From NCBI GenBank assembly GCA_017407325.1, contig JAFQWV010000026.1, positions 1 through 39,735 on the forward strand: a stretch of 39,735 nt of DNA. The letters are read 5' to 3'. Each line of letters starts with the position of its first letter. Position 1 is the stretch's first letter. This document shows, piece after piece, positions 16,979 through 25,206 of the stretch. The stretch comes from Clostridia bacterium (GTDB taxonomy: Bacteria > Bacillota > Clostridia > Christensenellales > Borkfalkiaceae). The notes under the pieces are model-generated. The model worked only from the letters and a program-made list of their open reading frames with translations, did not search any database and was not told where the DNA came from. The translations under genes and the position numbers were made by a program.

Positions 16979-17026
16979 AATTTTTTCCTACGTTTATTAT
17001 TTGCAATATTAAAAAATCTATTTGAG

Positions 17027-17055
17027 ATTATAACATTAAAATAAAAAAATAGCAA
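17027..17055 (-). promoter_or_regulatory. Promoter of the CaCA antiporter gene
   Basis: Minus strand: -35 TTGCTA (17055-17050), 17 bp, -10 TATAAT (17032-17027) within TGTTATAAT. It lies back to back with the promoter of the metallopeptidase gene; the -35 boxes are 14 bp apart. Confidence 0.65.
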
Positions 17056-17069
17056 ACAAAAATAAGTAG

Positions 17070-17098
17070 TTGAAAATTAAATGAACATATGTTATAAT
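17070..17098 (+). promoter_or_regulatory. Promoter of the YgjP-like gene; leaderless start
   Basis: -35 TTGAAA (17070-17075), 17 bp, consensus -10 TATAAT (17093-17098) within TGTTATAAT. The expected transcription start, about 7 nt below, coincides with the ATG at 17105. Confidence 0.7.
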
Positions 17099-17104
17099 GT
17101 AAAT

Positions 17105-17746
17105 ATGACAAGTTATGATAAAATTATTTACTCAGACAGAAAAACGTTGGCGATAACGGTTGATTCTGACGGAAAAGTTATCGTTCGCGCTCCTAAAAAA
17201 TTCCCGCTTAAAAAGATTAAAGAATTTATAGCGAAAAAAGAAAGGTGGATAAACGAGAAGAAAGAGCGCGTAAAAAATGCAAAAAAGTTTGAACTAGACA
17301 GTAACGTTTTTGTGTTTGGAGACGAGTACAAAATTATCGAAACTGACGGTATAACGCGATTAGACGGTAAAATCTTCTATTTGCCAAAAGATAAAAAACA
17401 CGATGCTTTTTTATCTTTACTGTATGATATTGCAAAGGAAAAATTAACTTTAAGAACTAAATATCTTGCCAGCAGATATTCTTTTTCATACAATATGGTA
17501 AAAATAAGTTTTGCTAAATCTTATTGGGGATTATGCAGTGCAAGTAACGTTATAACTTACACCGCGTTTTTGGTGTTGTGTCCAAAAGACGTTATCGACT
17601 ACGTAATTTTGCATGAACTTTGCCATACTGTTATTAAAAACCATCAAAAAGAATTTTGGAAACTGGTCGAAAGCAGAAAAGCACTTTACAAAGTGCAAGA
17701 CGATAAACTTAAAGAATACTCGTATATATTAAAATGTTTCAAATAA
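17105..17746 (+). CDS. YgjP-like zinc metallopeptidase-domain protein
   Basis: A 213-residue cytosolic protein of the YgjP/DUF45 group. The zinc motif is HELCH (H170, E171, H174), followed by NHQKEFW (H180 region), typical of this SprT-like family; the N-terminal part is Lys-rich. The biological substrate is not established. An in-frame ATG at 17081 lies inside the promoter, between the -35 and -10, and cannot be the start; ATG 17105 sits at the predicted transcription start with no ribosome site, which suggests leaderless translation. The 890-aa lipoprotein gene follows 16 nt downstream with its own ribosome site, so the two may be co-transcribed. Confidence 0.85.
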   Translation: MTSYDKIIYSDRKTLAITVDSDGKVIVRAPKKFPLKKIKEFIAKKERWINEKKERVKNAKKFELDSNVFVFGDEYKIIETDGITRLDGKIFYLPKDKKHDAFLSLLYDIAKEKLTLRTKYLASRYSFSYNMVKISFAKSYWGLCSASNVITYTAFLVLCPKDVIDYVILHELCHTVIKNHQKEFWKLVESRKALYKVQDDKLKEYSYILKCFK

Positions 17747-17762
17747 TCATAGAAGGTGAAAG

Positions 17763-20435
17763 ATGAAAAAATCAATATTTTTACTAATTTCTATTATGTT
17801 AATATGCTCAGTCTTCGTTTTAACGGCATGTGGAAATTCGTCTGTGGCAGAAACTTCAACTTCGAATTCATTTGTACAACGAAGTCGCAGTACGTCAAAA
17901 AATGACAAAAGCTCTATAAAAGAGTCTAAAGACGAAATTTCTACTTCTTCATTAAACAATGTCGGTGGGAATTCTACTTCTAACTCAAATAAAACTAGCG
18001 AGATGAGTTCTAATGAAGAAAGTTCAATTAAAAATTCTATAATCAATTCATCAATAAACAGCACTGCAAGTTCGATAAAAAACAGCAGTATAAGTTCAAT
18101 TCAAAACAGCACTACAAGTTCGATAAAAAATAGCAGTATAAGTTCAATCGAAAATAGTGTATCACAGTCGAATTCTGCAAGCTCTTCTTCAAAAAGTCAG
18201 TCGCAAAGTAGCAGTGTTGAAGCAAGCTCAAGCATTTCTGGTGGTTCGGATTTGCCGTCAACGGAACAAATTTACGTGTTTAATGCTGGTGTTGAAACGG
18301 CAAAAACGGGAACTAAGGGTAATTTTAGTTGGAAGAACAACGATTATAATTCTGGATATATGAAACTTAAAAGTGTAGATAACTACATTATTTTAAGTAA
18401 TATTTCAACTACTTACGCAAAAGTCGAGGTTTTAGGTAAATGTTTAGATTCAAGTGAGGCTCATGCGTATAAAGTAATTGCAACTTATTCTGATTCAACA
18501 ACAGACGAGATAAGTGTTAATTTACCGACGGGAAAAGCAGTTAGTACGCAAATCACTGAGTTTGACGCTACGAAAACAATCGTTCAAATTAAAATAACAG
18601 GTGTTTATACGGCTTCTAAAAACTTAGGTGTAGATACTATTACGGTAACTTGCGGTCACTCAAACTCAACAGGCAGTGAGGAAGGTGGAGATCAAAATAA
18701 TCAAACACCAATTTATTTAGTGTCGTTTGATACCGACGGTGGCGGGCAAATAACGTCACAAGAAGTTGAAGAAGGTAAAAAGGCGCAAAAGCCAGTAAAT
18801 CCTTCGAAAACCGGATTTACTTTTCTATATTGGATGAAGAACGGTTTGCAGTTTGATTTTGCAACGGCAATTAACGAAAATACCACTCTCGTTGCCAAAT
18901 GGCAACAAAATTCGCAAACTGCGAGCGAAAAAACTTATCTCGACGGTATTTTGTACGGCGACGAATATTTCGTTGAAAGAATAAAAACTGCTGATAAAAG
19001 AGAAGTAGAAACCGTTCAAGATATCCCTAGTGATGCAATTTTTGTTTCGTTAGAAGGTAGCGATTCAAACACAGGAGCGATAAATTCGCCTTATAAGTCT
19101 TTATCAAAAGCGTTGTCAAAAGCAACGTCTCAAATACAAAACGGTGGTAGTGGCGTTATATTGTTAAGAGAGGGGACTTACGGTTCGACGTATTTTTATT
19201 CTACTGCACAAGGCAATAAAGATAATTACGTAACCATAACCAATTATCCAGGAGAAACTGTGAAAATTTCGGCGACTGACAGTACGGGGTTGTTCCACTT
19301 AGGAACGTCTAATTACGTAATTATTGAAGGCTTAATTTTCTGTGATAACGTCGCTACTAGCGTTGCAAAAGGTATAACGGCAAGTGGTAACGGGATTAAT
19401 CATATTATTATAAAGAACAACGAGTTTTACAATATTAGAGTATCTGCTCTTGACGGAGAATCTAATAACGGACCGATTATAAATTTCCGTGGGACTAAAG
19501 AAGGTTCGCCTCACAACAATTTTTTAGTTTATAATAACTATATTCACGATTGTACCACTGGTTGGAGCGAAGCCTTAACTTTTGTTGGAAATTGCGAATA
19601 CATTAACGTAATTAAAAATAAAATCAAAGATACGGGCAATATCGGTATTGATATCGCAGGAAACTGGGGTGACGTGTCTGGAGCTGAAGACCAAGCAAGA
19701 TACGTGGTTGTTCGTGGGAATATAACAAGTGGTTGTAATTCTCCTTACGCACGCAGTTACGGATTGTATTGCGACGGAGCTCGTGACGTTATTTTTGAAA
19801 ATAATATATCTTACGGCTCTCAAGGTGGAATAGAAGTCGGTGCAGAAAATTTAAACGAATTATACCCTGTTAAAAACATTATAATTAGAAATAATTTAGT
19901 ATACAACAATACGGAAAAAGGTATTGCGATCGGTGGCTATTCGTCTGAAGTAGGTTGGGTGAAAAACGTTGAAATTTACAATAATACTATTGTAAATAAT
20001 GGAGATAACGATCAAGAAAATAACGGACAACTTACCGTTTCAAAAGCAGAAAACGTCAATATTTATAATAATATAATAGCCGTTTCAAGTGCCGATATGT
20101 ATATATATTACGAAAGTAGTTCGATACCTAAAGAAATGCGTATAAACGTCGTGTACAATAATAATTTATATTACAATAACAGTACCCAAGAAAGTATTTG
20201 TTTTAAGATGCAGGGCGAAAAAATAACAGGAATTAACAACTTTAAGATTTACGATCAAAACGCAAAATTTAATGATCCATTATTTAAAAACTTGAGCGCT
20301 AACGATTACGCGTTACTAGTAAATTCTCCAGCGATAGATGCAGGAATATCCGTTCCTTACGCTAATTACGATTTAGACTGTAACCAAAGAATAGTTGGAA
20401 GTGCAATAGATATTGGCTGTTACGAAATTAAATAA
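17763..20435 (+). CDS. Large beta-helix surface lipoprotein with InlB-type repeat
   Basis: An 890-residue secreted lipoprotein: signal peptide 1-22 with lipobox LTAC (C23), a Ser/Asn/Thr-rich stalk to about residue 165, a beta-sandwich-like module (about 170-295, carbohydrate-binding in appearance but not identified), a single InlB/Flg_new repeat (about 317-385, ending TTLVAKW), then a right-handed parallel beta-helix (about 420-870) rich in Asn-ladder PbH1 repeats such as NIIIRNNLVYNN. It ends with a PAIDAG...DIGCYE motif common in such proteins. The helix class includes polysaccharide lyases and hydrolases; I cannot assign a CAZy family or catalytic residues. The stalk contains a 48-bp tandem DNA repeat. 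It is expected on the outer face of the membrane, degrading or binding plant or host glycans. Confidence 0.85.
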   Translation: MKKSIFLLISIMLICSVFVLTACGNSSVAETSTSNSFVQRSRSTSKNDKSSIKESKDEISTSSLNNVGGNSTSNSNKTSEMSSNEESSIKNSIINSSINSTASSIKNSSISSIQNSTTSSIKNSSISSIENSVSQSNSASSSSKSQSQSSSVEASSSISGGSDLPSTEQIYVFNAGVETAKTGTKGNFSWKNNDYNSGYMKLKSVDNYIILSNISTTYAKVEVLGKCLDSSEAHAYKVIATYSDSTTDEISVNLPTGKAVSTQITEFDATKTIVQIKITGVYTASKNLGVDTITVTCGHSNSTGSEEGGDQNNQTPIYLVSFDTDGGGQITSQEVEEGKKAQKPVNPSKTGFTFLYWMKNGLQFDFATAINENTTLVAKWQQNSQTASEKTYLDGILYGDEYFVERIKTADKREVETVQDIPSDAIFVSLEGSDSNTGAINSPYKSLSKALSKATSQIQNGGSGVILLREGTYGSTYFYSTAQGNKDNYVTITNYPGETVKISATDSTGLFHLGTSNYVIIEGLIFCDNVATSVAKGITASGNGINHIIIKNNEFYNIRVSALDGESNNGPIINFRGTKEGSPHNNFLVYNNYIHDCTTGWSEALTFVGNCEYINVIKNKIKDTGNIGIDIAGNWGDVSGAEDQARYVVVRGNITSGCNSPYARSYGLYCDGARDVIFENNISYGSQGGIEVGAENLNELYPVKNIIIRNNLVYNNTEKGIAIGGYSSEVGWVKNVEIYNNTIVNNGDNDQENNGQLTVSKAENVNIYNNIIAVSSADMYIYYESSSIPKEMRINVVYNNNLYYNNSTQESICFKMQGEKITGINNFKIYDQNAKFNDPLFKNLSANDYALLVNSPAIDAGISVPYANYDLDCNQRIVGSAIDIGCYEIK
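18057..18152 (+). repeat. 48-bp tandem repeat in the lipoprotein stalk
   Basis: Two copies with a 48-bp period (18057-18104, 18105-18152), over 90% alike, each encoding 16 residues of the type NSTxSSIKNSSISSIx. Each unit is itself two 24-bp half-units. Copy number, and so stalk length, could vary between strains. Confidence 0.8.
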
Positions 20436-20440
20436 AAAAC

Positions 20441-20474
20441 AAATCGCAACTTTGATTTTTCAAAGTTGCGATTT
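20441..20474. terminator. Bidirectional terminator between convergent genes
   Basis: 14-bp stem AAATCGCAACTTTG / CAAAGTTGCGATTT with loop ATTTTT. On the minus strand a T6 run follows the stem; on the plus strand the tail is weaker. Confidence 0.8.
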
Positions 20475-20493
20475 ATCATAAATAAATTAGAAA

Positions 20494-20889
20494 CTATAAT
20501 ACTTTAATTTTTTCATTCTTCAGTGGAACTAGTTCTATATTTTCGCTGATTTTAACAAATTTTATAAGACAAAGTGTGCTTTCTTCTTTAATAATCTGAC
20601 CGCTTTCGGTGGTAAAAACTTCGCCTTCAGACGATAATTTTTTTAAAGCTTCGATATAAAACTCTTTTTCTTCAGTGGATAATTCTTTATCGTATTCAAC
20701 TTCAACGATAGGCGTTCCGTGAATAAGCTCTCCGCTAAGGTAAGTAAAATAGAAACTTTTACCAAGCCCTTCGACGTAGTTTTTTAATCTGTCAAAGATA
20801 ACAGGGTAAGACGACACCATTAAATTTCTATAATTGTTTTCAAAAATCTGATTTCTGTAAAGTTTAAAAATTACTACACCTTTATTCAT
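20494..20889 (-). CDS. Hypothetical 131-residue protein
   Basis: I do not recognise this protein. It is soluble and mixed alpha/beta, without signal peptide or membrane segment. It opens with KGVVIFKLYRNQIFENNYRN, has an acidic middle (about 65-95, STEEKEFYIEALKKLSSEGE) and ends Lys-rich. A good ribosome site (AAGGTG, minus strand) precedes the ATG. It stands alone between two terminators, in a single-gene unit divergent from the NSS transporter. The upstream gap has an imperfect dyad, TGATAT-n7-ATATCA (20910-20928), which may overlap its promoter. Confidence 0.65.
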   Translation of the reverse strand: MNKGVVIFKLYRNQIFENNYRNLMVSSYPVIFDRLKNYVEGLGKSFYFTYLSGELIHGTPIVEVEYDKELSTEEKEFYIEALKKLSSEGEVFTTESGQIIKEESTLCLIKFVKISENIELVPLKNEKIKVL

Positions 20890-20969
20890 ATTGACACCTT
20901 AGCAGTTGTTGATATGTATACTATATCATAAATTTGAAAATTTTAAAAGCATTATTAAACAAAAAATAT

Positions 20970-20998
20970 TTGCTGAAAAATCAATTTTATGTTACAAT
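20970..20998 (+). promoter_or_regulatory. Promoter of the second NSS transporter
   Basis: -35 TTGCTG (20970-20975), 17 bp, -10 TACAAT (20993-20998) preceded by TGT. The ribosome site AAGGAGC follows before the ATG at 21024. Confidence 0.6.
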
Positions 20999-21023
20999 GT
21001 TAAAGTTAAATTAAGGAGCTGAA

Positions 21024-22397
21024 ATGGAAAGAGATAAATTAGGAAGTCGATTAGGCTTTTTACTGCTTAGTGCAGGCTGTGCAATTGGTATAGGCAACGT
21101 TTGGAAGTTTCCGTATATGGTCGGTCAAAACGGTGGGGGAATTTTCGTTTTAATATATTTTATATTTTTGATTGCGCTAGGCGTTCCTATTATGGCGATG
21201 GAATTTGCTATGGGTAGAGCCAGCAGAAAAAGCCCCGTAAAACTTTACCAGCAACTTGAAAAACAAGGCGATAAATGGCATATACACGGCTTTTTTGCGT
21301 TTTTAGGCAACATTATATTGATGATGTTTTATACAAGTGTAACCGGTTGGATATTGCAATATTTTGTAAAAATGGCAAAAGGCGATTTTGCCACGCTTAA
21401 CGCCTCTGGCGTAAGTGCAGAGTTTTCAAATATGCTTTCAAATCCTCTTACGCAAATAATATTCGTAGCTTTAGTTTGTATTCTGGGTGGAATAGTTTGT
21501 TCGTTCAATATTCAAAAAAGTCTTGAAAAGATAACTAAGTTTATGATGATAGCACTTTTAGGTATTATGGTCGTACTAGTTATTAACGGACTATTTCTAG
21601 ACGGCGCAAAAGAAGGTTTAAAGTTTTACTTAGTGCCAAGCGTTTCAAAAATAAAAGAAGTAGGTCTTTTTAACGTAATAACAGGCGCTATGAGTCAAGC
21701 GTTTTTTACCTTATCAATCGGCTTAGGGTCTATGGCAATTTTTGGCAGCTATATTGATAAAAGTCGTTCGCTTTTAGGCGAAGCTGTAAACGTCGCCGTG
21801 CTTGATACTTTCGTTGCAATAACTGCAGGGCTTATTATTTTTCCAGCGTGTTTTACTTATAATAACGGTGTGGTAAACTCTGGTCCACCACTTATCTTTG
21901 AAACCTTGCCTATAATTTTTAACAATATGCCACTTGGCAGACTTTGGGGAAGTTTGTTTTTCGTCTTTTTAGCGTTTGCAGCGTTTTCTACCATTTTTGC
22001 GGTGTTCGAAAACATTATTGCCTGCATTATGGATTTAACAAACTTTTCAAGACGAAAAAGTGCCGTTATCTGCGCTATAGGCGTGTTTGTTCTATCAATT
22101 CCGTGCATTTTAGGCTTTAACGTGTGGTCGGGATTTGCGCCGTTTGGCAGTGGATCAAGTATATTAGATTTAGAAGATTTTATCGTTTCAAATTTATTTT
22201 TACCAATAGGCTCGCTAATCTTCGTAATATTTTGCACGTGGAAAAAAGGCTGGGGTATAGACAATTTCGTTAAAGAAGCGAACGAAGGTAAAGGCTTGAA
22301 GATTACAAAATGGATGAAGGTGTATATGAAATACGTTCTTCCTATCGTGCTGTTAGTTTTTATAATTATAAGCTTAGTAACTTTTTTTGTGAAATAA
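21024..22397 (+). CDS. NSS-family Na+-dependent transporter, short (11-helix) type
   Basis: Second sodium:neurotransmitter-symporter family protein in the window, 457 residues. The first helix has GNVWKFP (24-30), with Lys (K28) where LeuT and the other copy here have the gating Arg. NGGGIFVLIYFIF and the ITGAMSQAFFTLSIGLGSM segment are family hallmarks. The length matches bacterial 11-helix members (Tyt1/MhsT-like) rather than the 12-helix copy at 14368. The substrate is probably a hydrophobic or aromatic amino acid, by family only. It is a single-gene unit with its own promoter, ending at a hairpin that overlaps the next gene's 3' end. Confidence 0.92.
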   Translation: MERDKLGSRLGFLLLSAGCAIGIGNVWKFPYMVGQNGGGIFVLIYFIFLIALGVPIMAMEFAMGRASRKSPVKLYQQLEKQGDKWHIHGFFAFLGNIILMMFYTSVTGWILQYFVKMAKGDFATLNASGVSAEFSNMLSNPLTQIIFVALVCILGGIVCSFNIQKSLEKITKFMMIALLGIMVVLVINGLFLDGAKEGLKFYLVPSVSKIKEVGLFNVITGAMSQAFFTLSIGLGSMAIFGSYIDKSRSLLGEAVNVAVLDTFVAITAGLIIFPACFTYNNGVVNSGPPLIFETLPIIFNNMPLGRLWGSLFFVFLAFAAFSTIFAVFENIIACIMDLTNFSRRKSAVICAIGVFVLSIPCILGFNVWSGFAPFGSGSSILDLEDFIVSNLFLPIGSLIFVIFCTWKKGWGIDNFVKEANEGKGLKITKWMKVYMKYVLPIVLLVFIIISLVTFFVK

Positions 22398-22399
22398 AC

Positions 22400-22437
22400 C
22401 AAAGGCAAAAGTTTGTCACTACAAACTTTTGCCTTTG
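22400..22437. terminator. Bidirectional terminator overlapping the RluA-type gene
   Basis: 17-bp stem CAAAGGCAAAAGTTTGT / ACAAACTTTTGCCTTTG with loop CACT. The right arm encodes the last residues of the pseudouridine synthase and its stop codon begins at the loop. Confidence 0.8.
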
Positions 22438-23273
22438 TAATTTAATTTAATTCTTTCTTTGGTAAAAGGGTGCGTAAATTCAAGATAATACGCAGTAAGC
22501 GAATAAGTTTTTCCTTCAACTCTTTTTCCGTAAAGCTCGTCAGCATAAAGTGGGTGACCAATGTGTGATAGGTGAACTCTTATCTGATGAGTTCTGCCCG
22601 TGTGAAGAATAACTCTTAAAAGTGACTTATTATCGTCGAGTTCTTTTTCGACGAAATACTCGGTTATAGCACGCTTACCACCATCTAAGACACCACGCTT
22701 AACCCTTGAAGGAATTATTCTTTTGATAGGCAAATCAATTATATCGTGTTTTTTTTCTGGGACGCCCGAAACTACTGCGTGGTAGTGCTTTACGAAATCA
22801 CCACTAGCCATAAGCTTTCCTAAAAAACTTGCTGAGATATGGTCTTTTGCAAGAATTACAATACCGGCGGTATCTTTATCTAAGCGGTTTACCGCGCGAA
22901 AAGTGATATTTTCAGGAAGAAAATAATGTGTAACGACTTCTTGTAAAGTTATTTCTTCAAGTCCCCACGAGTTATGGCACGGCATACCCGACGGTTTGAA
23001 AACTGCTAAAAGATAGTCGTCCTCATACAAAACTTCAAGTGGAACGTCTTTTGGTGTCAACCAATCGTTAGGTGGATCAGGTGGTAGAGTGACCGAGATT
23101 TTATCACCAAGCTTGACTATTTTTCGCATATCGACAAATTCGCCGTTTACTAAAACGTGGCCGTATTTGACCGTTTTTATAACGACTTCAGATAAACCGA
23201 TTTCGCGCTTTAAAAAATCTTTAATTTTATGTCCGTCAAATTCTTCATTAACTTCGAATACGTATTTTTTCAT
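22419..23273 (-). CDS. RluA-family pseudouridine synthase
   Basis: Isomerises uridine to pseudouridine in rRNA or tRNA. A 284-residue protein with an N-terminal S4 RNA-binding domain (about 12-65, HVLVNGEFV) and the RluA catalytic domain. The catalytic Asp is D132 in NRLDKDTAG; RTHQIRVHLSHIGHP is the family's C-terminal motif. The target site cannot be told (RluC/RluD class by layout). It starts 8 nt after the stop of the pectate-lyase gene with no clear ribosome site, so expression by read-through and coupling is likely, an odd pairing for an RNA-modification enzyme. Its last codons form part of a terminator hairpin. Confidence 0.92.
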   Translation of the reverse strand: MKKYVFEVNEEFDGHKIKDFLKREIGLSEVVIKTVKYGHVLVNGEFVDMRKIVKLGDKISVTLPPDPPNDWLTPKDVPLEVLYEDDYLLAVFKPSGMPCHNSWGLEEITLQEVVTHYFLPENITFRAVNRLDKDTAGIVILAKDHISASFLGKLMASGDFVKHYHAVVSGVPEKKHDIIDLPIKRIIPSRVKRGVLDGGKRAITEYFVEKELDDNKSLLRVILHTGRTHQIRVHLSHIGHPLYADELYGKRVEGKTYSLTAYYLEFTHPFTKERIKLNYKGKSL

Positions 23274-23281
23274 AGTTACAT

Positions 23282-25084
23282 TTAGTTTTTTGTATATTCG
23301 ATAATTGAATCTACCAAAGCAGTTCTGTTAAGGACTGTTTTTCTTTCTATTTCTTTAAGATTACAATAACGCTTAACCGCTTTATAAATTTTAGAGTAAC
23401 TTTCGCTTGTTTTTTCAGCTTTGCCTATCGCATCAATAAGTTCATCAACTTTTTCAGGGGTGTAATAATTATCTAAGTTAAGGTTTGCGCCAATCATTGC
23501 GCTATTTTGCCCCATAGTATAAATAGGTGAATTTTCTTTAACCTTTAAAAAGTCTTTTAAGTTTACGGTTAAATCTGCGTTTCGCATAGTATCGTGTATA
23601 TTTGCGCTAATTGTTGGTGACGAAACGCTTGCGACTAAATCTTCAGTCGTGAAATTTTTATTTATTCCAACGCTTTCAATAGCCGTTTTTTCAAGCCTAT
23701 CCGCCTTTTCTATAAAGAAATACCCCTTATCGTATAGAGTTACGAGAGAGTTTCTAATAGTTCCAGCCGTTTTATCATAGCAGGTATTAGTTGAGATAGA
23801 AAGTAGGTTTGAAAGAAATCGTTCCGAGCAGTCGTATCCCGCACGACCTAGGTTGAAATTACACGCTTCATTCAAGCCTTTAAGGCTGTTATTATAGGCA
23901 GTGCAATTAACCATTTCAAACGCGCCAACGTTACAGTTGCATGTAAAGCCGTGGTCGTAATTATCAAATGCAACTGAGTTTGCGATATAAGAGTTAGAAG
24001 GGAAATTCCAGCTTCCTAACTTAAAACCGTTTCCGTCTGCAACGTCTGTTCTGGAGCCGTCTAACATGTAACCGTTTTTAAACGCAACGCAGTTTACTAT
24101 AATAGTTCTGCCGTTTGCTTGATTTTGCGCGAACAAATCCCAACCGTCGTCGATATTGCAATAAGCAATACAACCGTCAAAAGTATTGTTGTTGCCGTTA
24201 GCAAGCTTGCAAGCAAATCCGTCTGCATTTTCGCCTGTCGCAAGTGGATTATCTCCGTCAACGTCGGCGTTGTTAAAAGCTGTGCAGTTTAATACGAGGT
24301 TATCGTGTGGCCATGCCGTAAAATCGCTACCGTTTCCCATAATTTGTAAGCCGGAATCGCGATTATCATAAAATTTGCAGTTTTCAATTATGTTGTAACT
24401 GCCGATAACAGTTAATCCGTTGTCGCCTGCGCCTTTAAAGTCAAGTCCGTAAATTCGAACGAAATCTGAGTATAGCGCCATACCCTTATTATTGCCGTCA
24501 AAAACCATTGACGAAAAGTCTAAAATTGCGCGTTTACCGTCGTATGCGTAGATATTTACGTATTCAGAGCGAGTTCCGCTAGTGTATAAATTAATTCTTT
24601 TTGTAAGGGTGTAAACGCCTTCTAAAAGGTAAAGAGTTTTTCCTTTTTGAACTTTAGATAGGGCAGTGTAGACGTCGTAAGGATTATCAAACGAGCCGTC
24701 ACCGCTAGTCGTTCCGTCAGGGGATGCGAAGATATCGCCTTCGTTAGGACTAGAAAGGTTTAGATAATAGTCTGGAACGTTTGCGTATACTGCCGTAGAC
24801 GTATTTGCCACTTTATCAAAGTCGTTTACCGTGTCAACGTCTTTTCCCGAAACTAAAAAATCAAATATTAATTTATCTTCTTCGTCAAAATTGTCGTTTT
24901 CCTTTTCACTCTTTTCGACTTTTGTTGTACTTGCACTGGCACTTTCAGATTTTATCGTGCTCGTCGTTTTTGCAGACGAAAATTCTGAAACGCTTTTTTC
25001 CGACGTGTTTTCGCTAGGCTTGTTGCAAGCTACAAGCGTGAAAATGAAGGTTAAACAAATTGAAATTAATAATATTTTTTTCAT
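23282..25084 (-). CDS. Pectate-lyase-like lipoprotein (PL9 family)
   Basis: A 600-residue secreted lipoprotein: signal peptide with lipobox LVAC (C20), a short Ser/Thr/Lys/Glu linker to about 75, then a parallel beta-helix matching PL9 pectate lyases. NADGFACKL (D288) and DDGWDLF (D312, D313, D316) have the spacing of the calcium-binding Asp cluster of Erwinia Pel9A as I remember it, and K355 in GNGFKLG is the likely catalytic base. It should cleave polygalacturonate outside the cell. The C-terminal 80 residues are helical and charged. I chose ATG 25084 (AAAGGT ribosome site, signal peptide directly after it); an in-frame ATG at 25144 lies upstream of the promoter -35. Confidence 0.85.
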   Translation of the reverse strand: MKKILLISICLTFIFTLVACNKPSENTSEKSVSEFSSAKTTSTIKSESASASTTKVEKSEKENDNFDEEDKLIFDFLVSGKDVDTVNDFDKVANTSTAVYANVPDYYLNLSSPNEGDIFASPDGTTSGDGSFDNPYDVYTALSKVQKGKTLYLLEGVYTLTKRINLYTSGTRSEYVNIYAYDGKRAILDFSSMVFDGNNKGMALYSDFVRIYGLDFKGAGDNGLTVIGSYNIIENCKFYDNRDSGLQIMGNGSDFTAWPHDNLVLNCTAFNNADVDGDNPLATGENADGFACKLANGNNNTFDGCIAYCNIDDGWDLFAQNQANGRTIIVNCVAFKNGYMLDGSRTDVADGNGFKLGSWNFPSNSYIANSVAFDNYDHGFTCNCNVGAFEMVNCTAYNNSLKGLNEACNFNLGRAGYDCSERFLSNLLSISTNTCYDKTAGTIRNSLVTLYDKGYFFIEKADRLEKTAIESVGINKNFTTEDLVASVSSPTISANIHDTMRNADLTVNLKDFLKVKENSPIYTMGQNSAMIGANLNLDNYYTPEKVDELIDAIGKAEKTSESYSKIYKAVKRYCNLKEIERKTVLNRTALVDSIIEYTKN

Positions 25085-25112
25085 TTTAATACCTTTAACT
25101 GAAATTGAGTAT

Positions 25113-25141
25113 ATTTTAACACAATTTTCTTCAGTTTGCAA
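25113..25141 (-). promoter_or_regulatory. Promoter of the PL9 lipoprotein gene
   Basis: Minus strand: -35 TTGCAA (25141-25136), 17 bp, -10 TAAAAT (25118-25113) in TGTTAAAAT. Its -35 is 8 bp from the -35 of the divergent promoter at 25150. Confidence 0.65.
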
Positions 25142-25149
25142 CACTAAGA

Positions 25150-25178
25150 TTGATTTTTGTCTTGATTTATAGTAAAAT
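25150..25178 (+). promoter_or_regulatory. Promoter of the 333-residue membrane-anchored protein gene
   Basis: -35 TTGATT (25150-25155), 17 bp, -10 TAAAAT (25173-25178). A ribosome site (AAAGGACG) follows at 25192-25199. Confidence 0.6.
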
Positions 25179-25206
25179 GGACTAAATTAATAAAGGACGA
25201 AAACAG

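Noticed and set aside
16095..17012. A 305-codon plus-strand open frame
   Set aside because: Antisense to the CaCA antiporter, whose alpha-repeats are unmistakable; the long antisense frame follows from its codon usage.
17081..17104. Upstream ATG as start of the YgjP-like gene
   Set aside because: It falls between the -35 and the -10 of the promoter, so it would not be transcribed.
25085..25144. Upstream in-frame ATG as start of the PL9 lipoprotein
   Set aside because: It lies upstream of the promoter -35 and would bury the signal peptide behind 20 extra residues.
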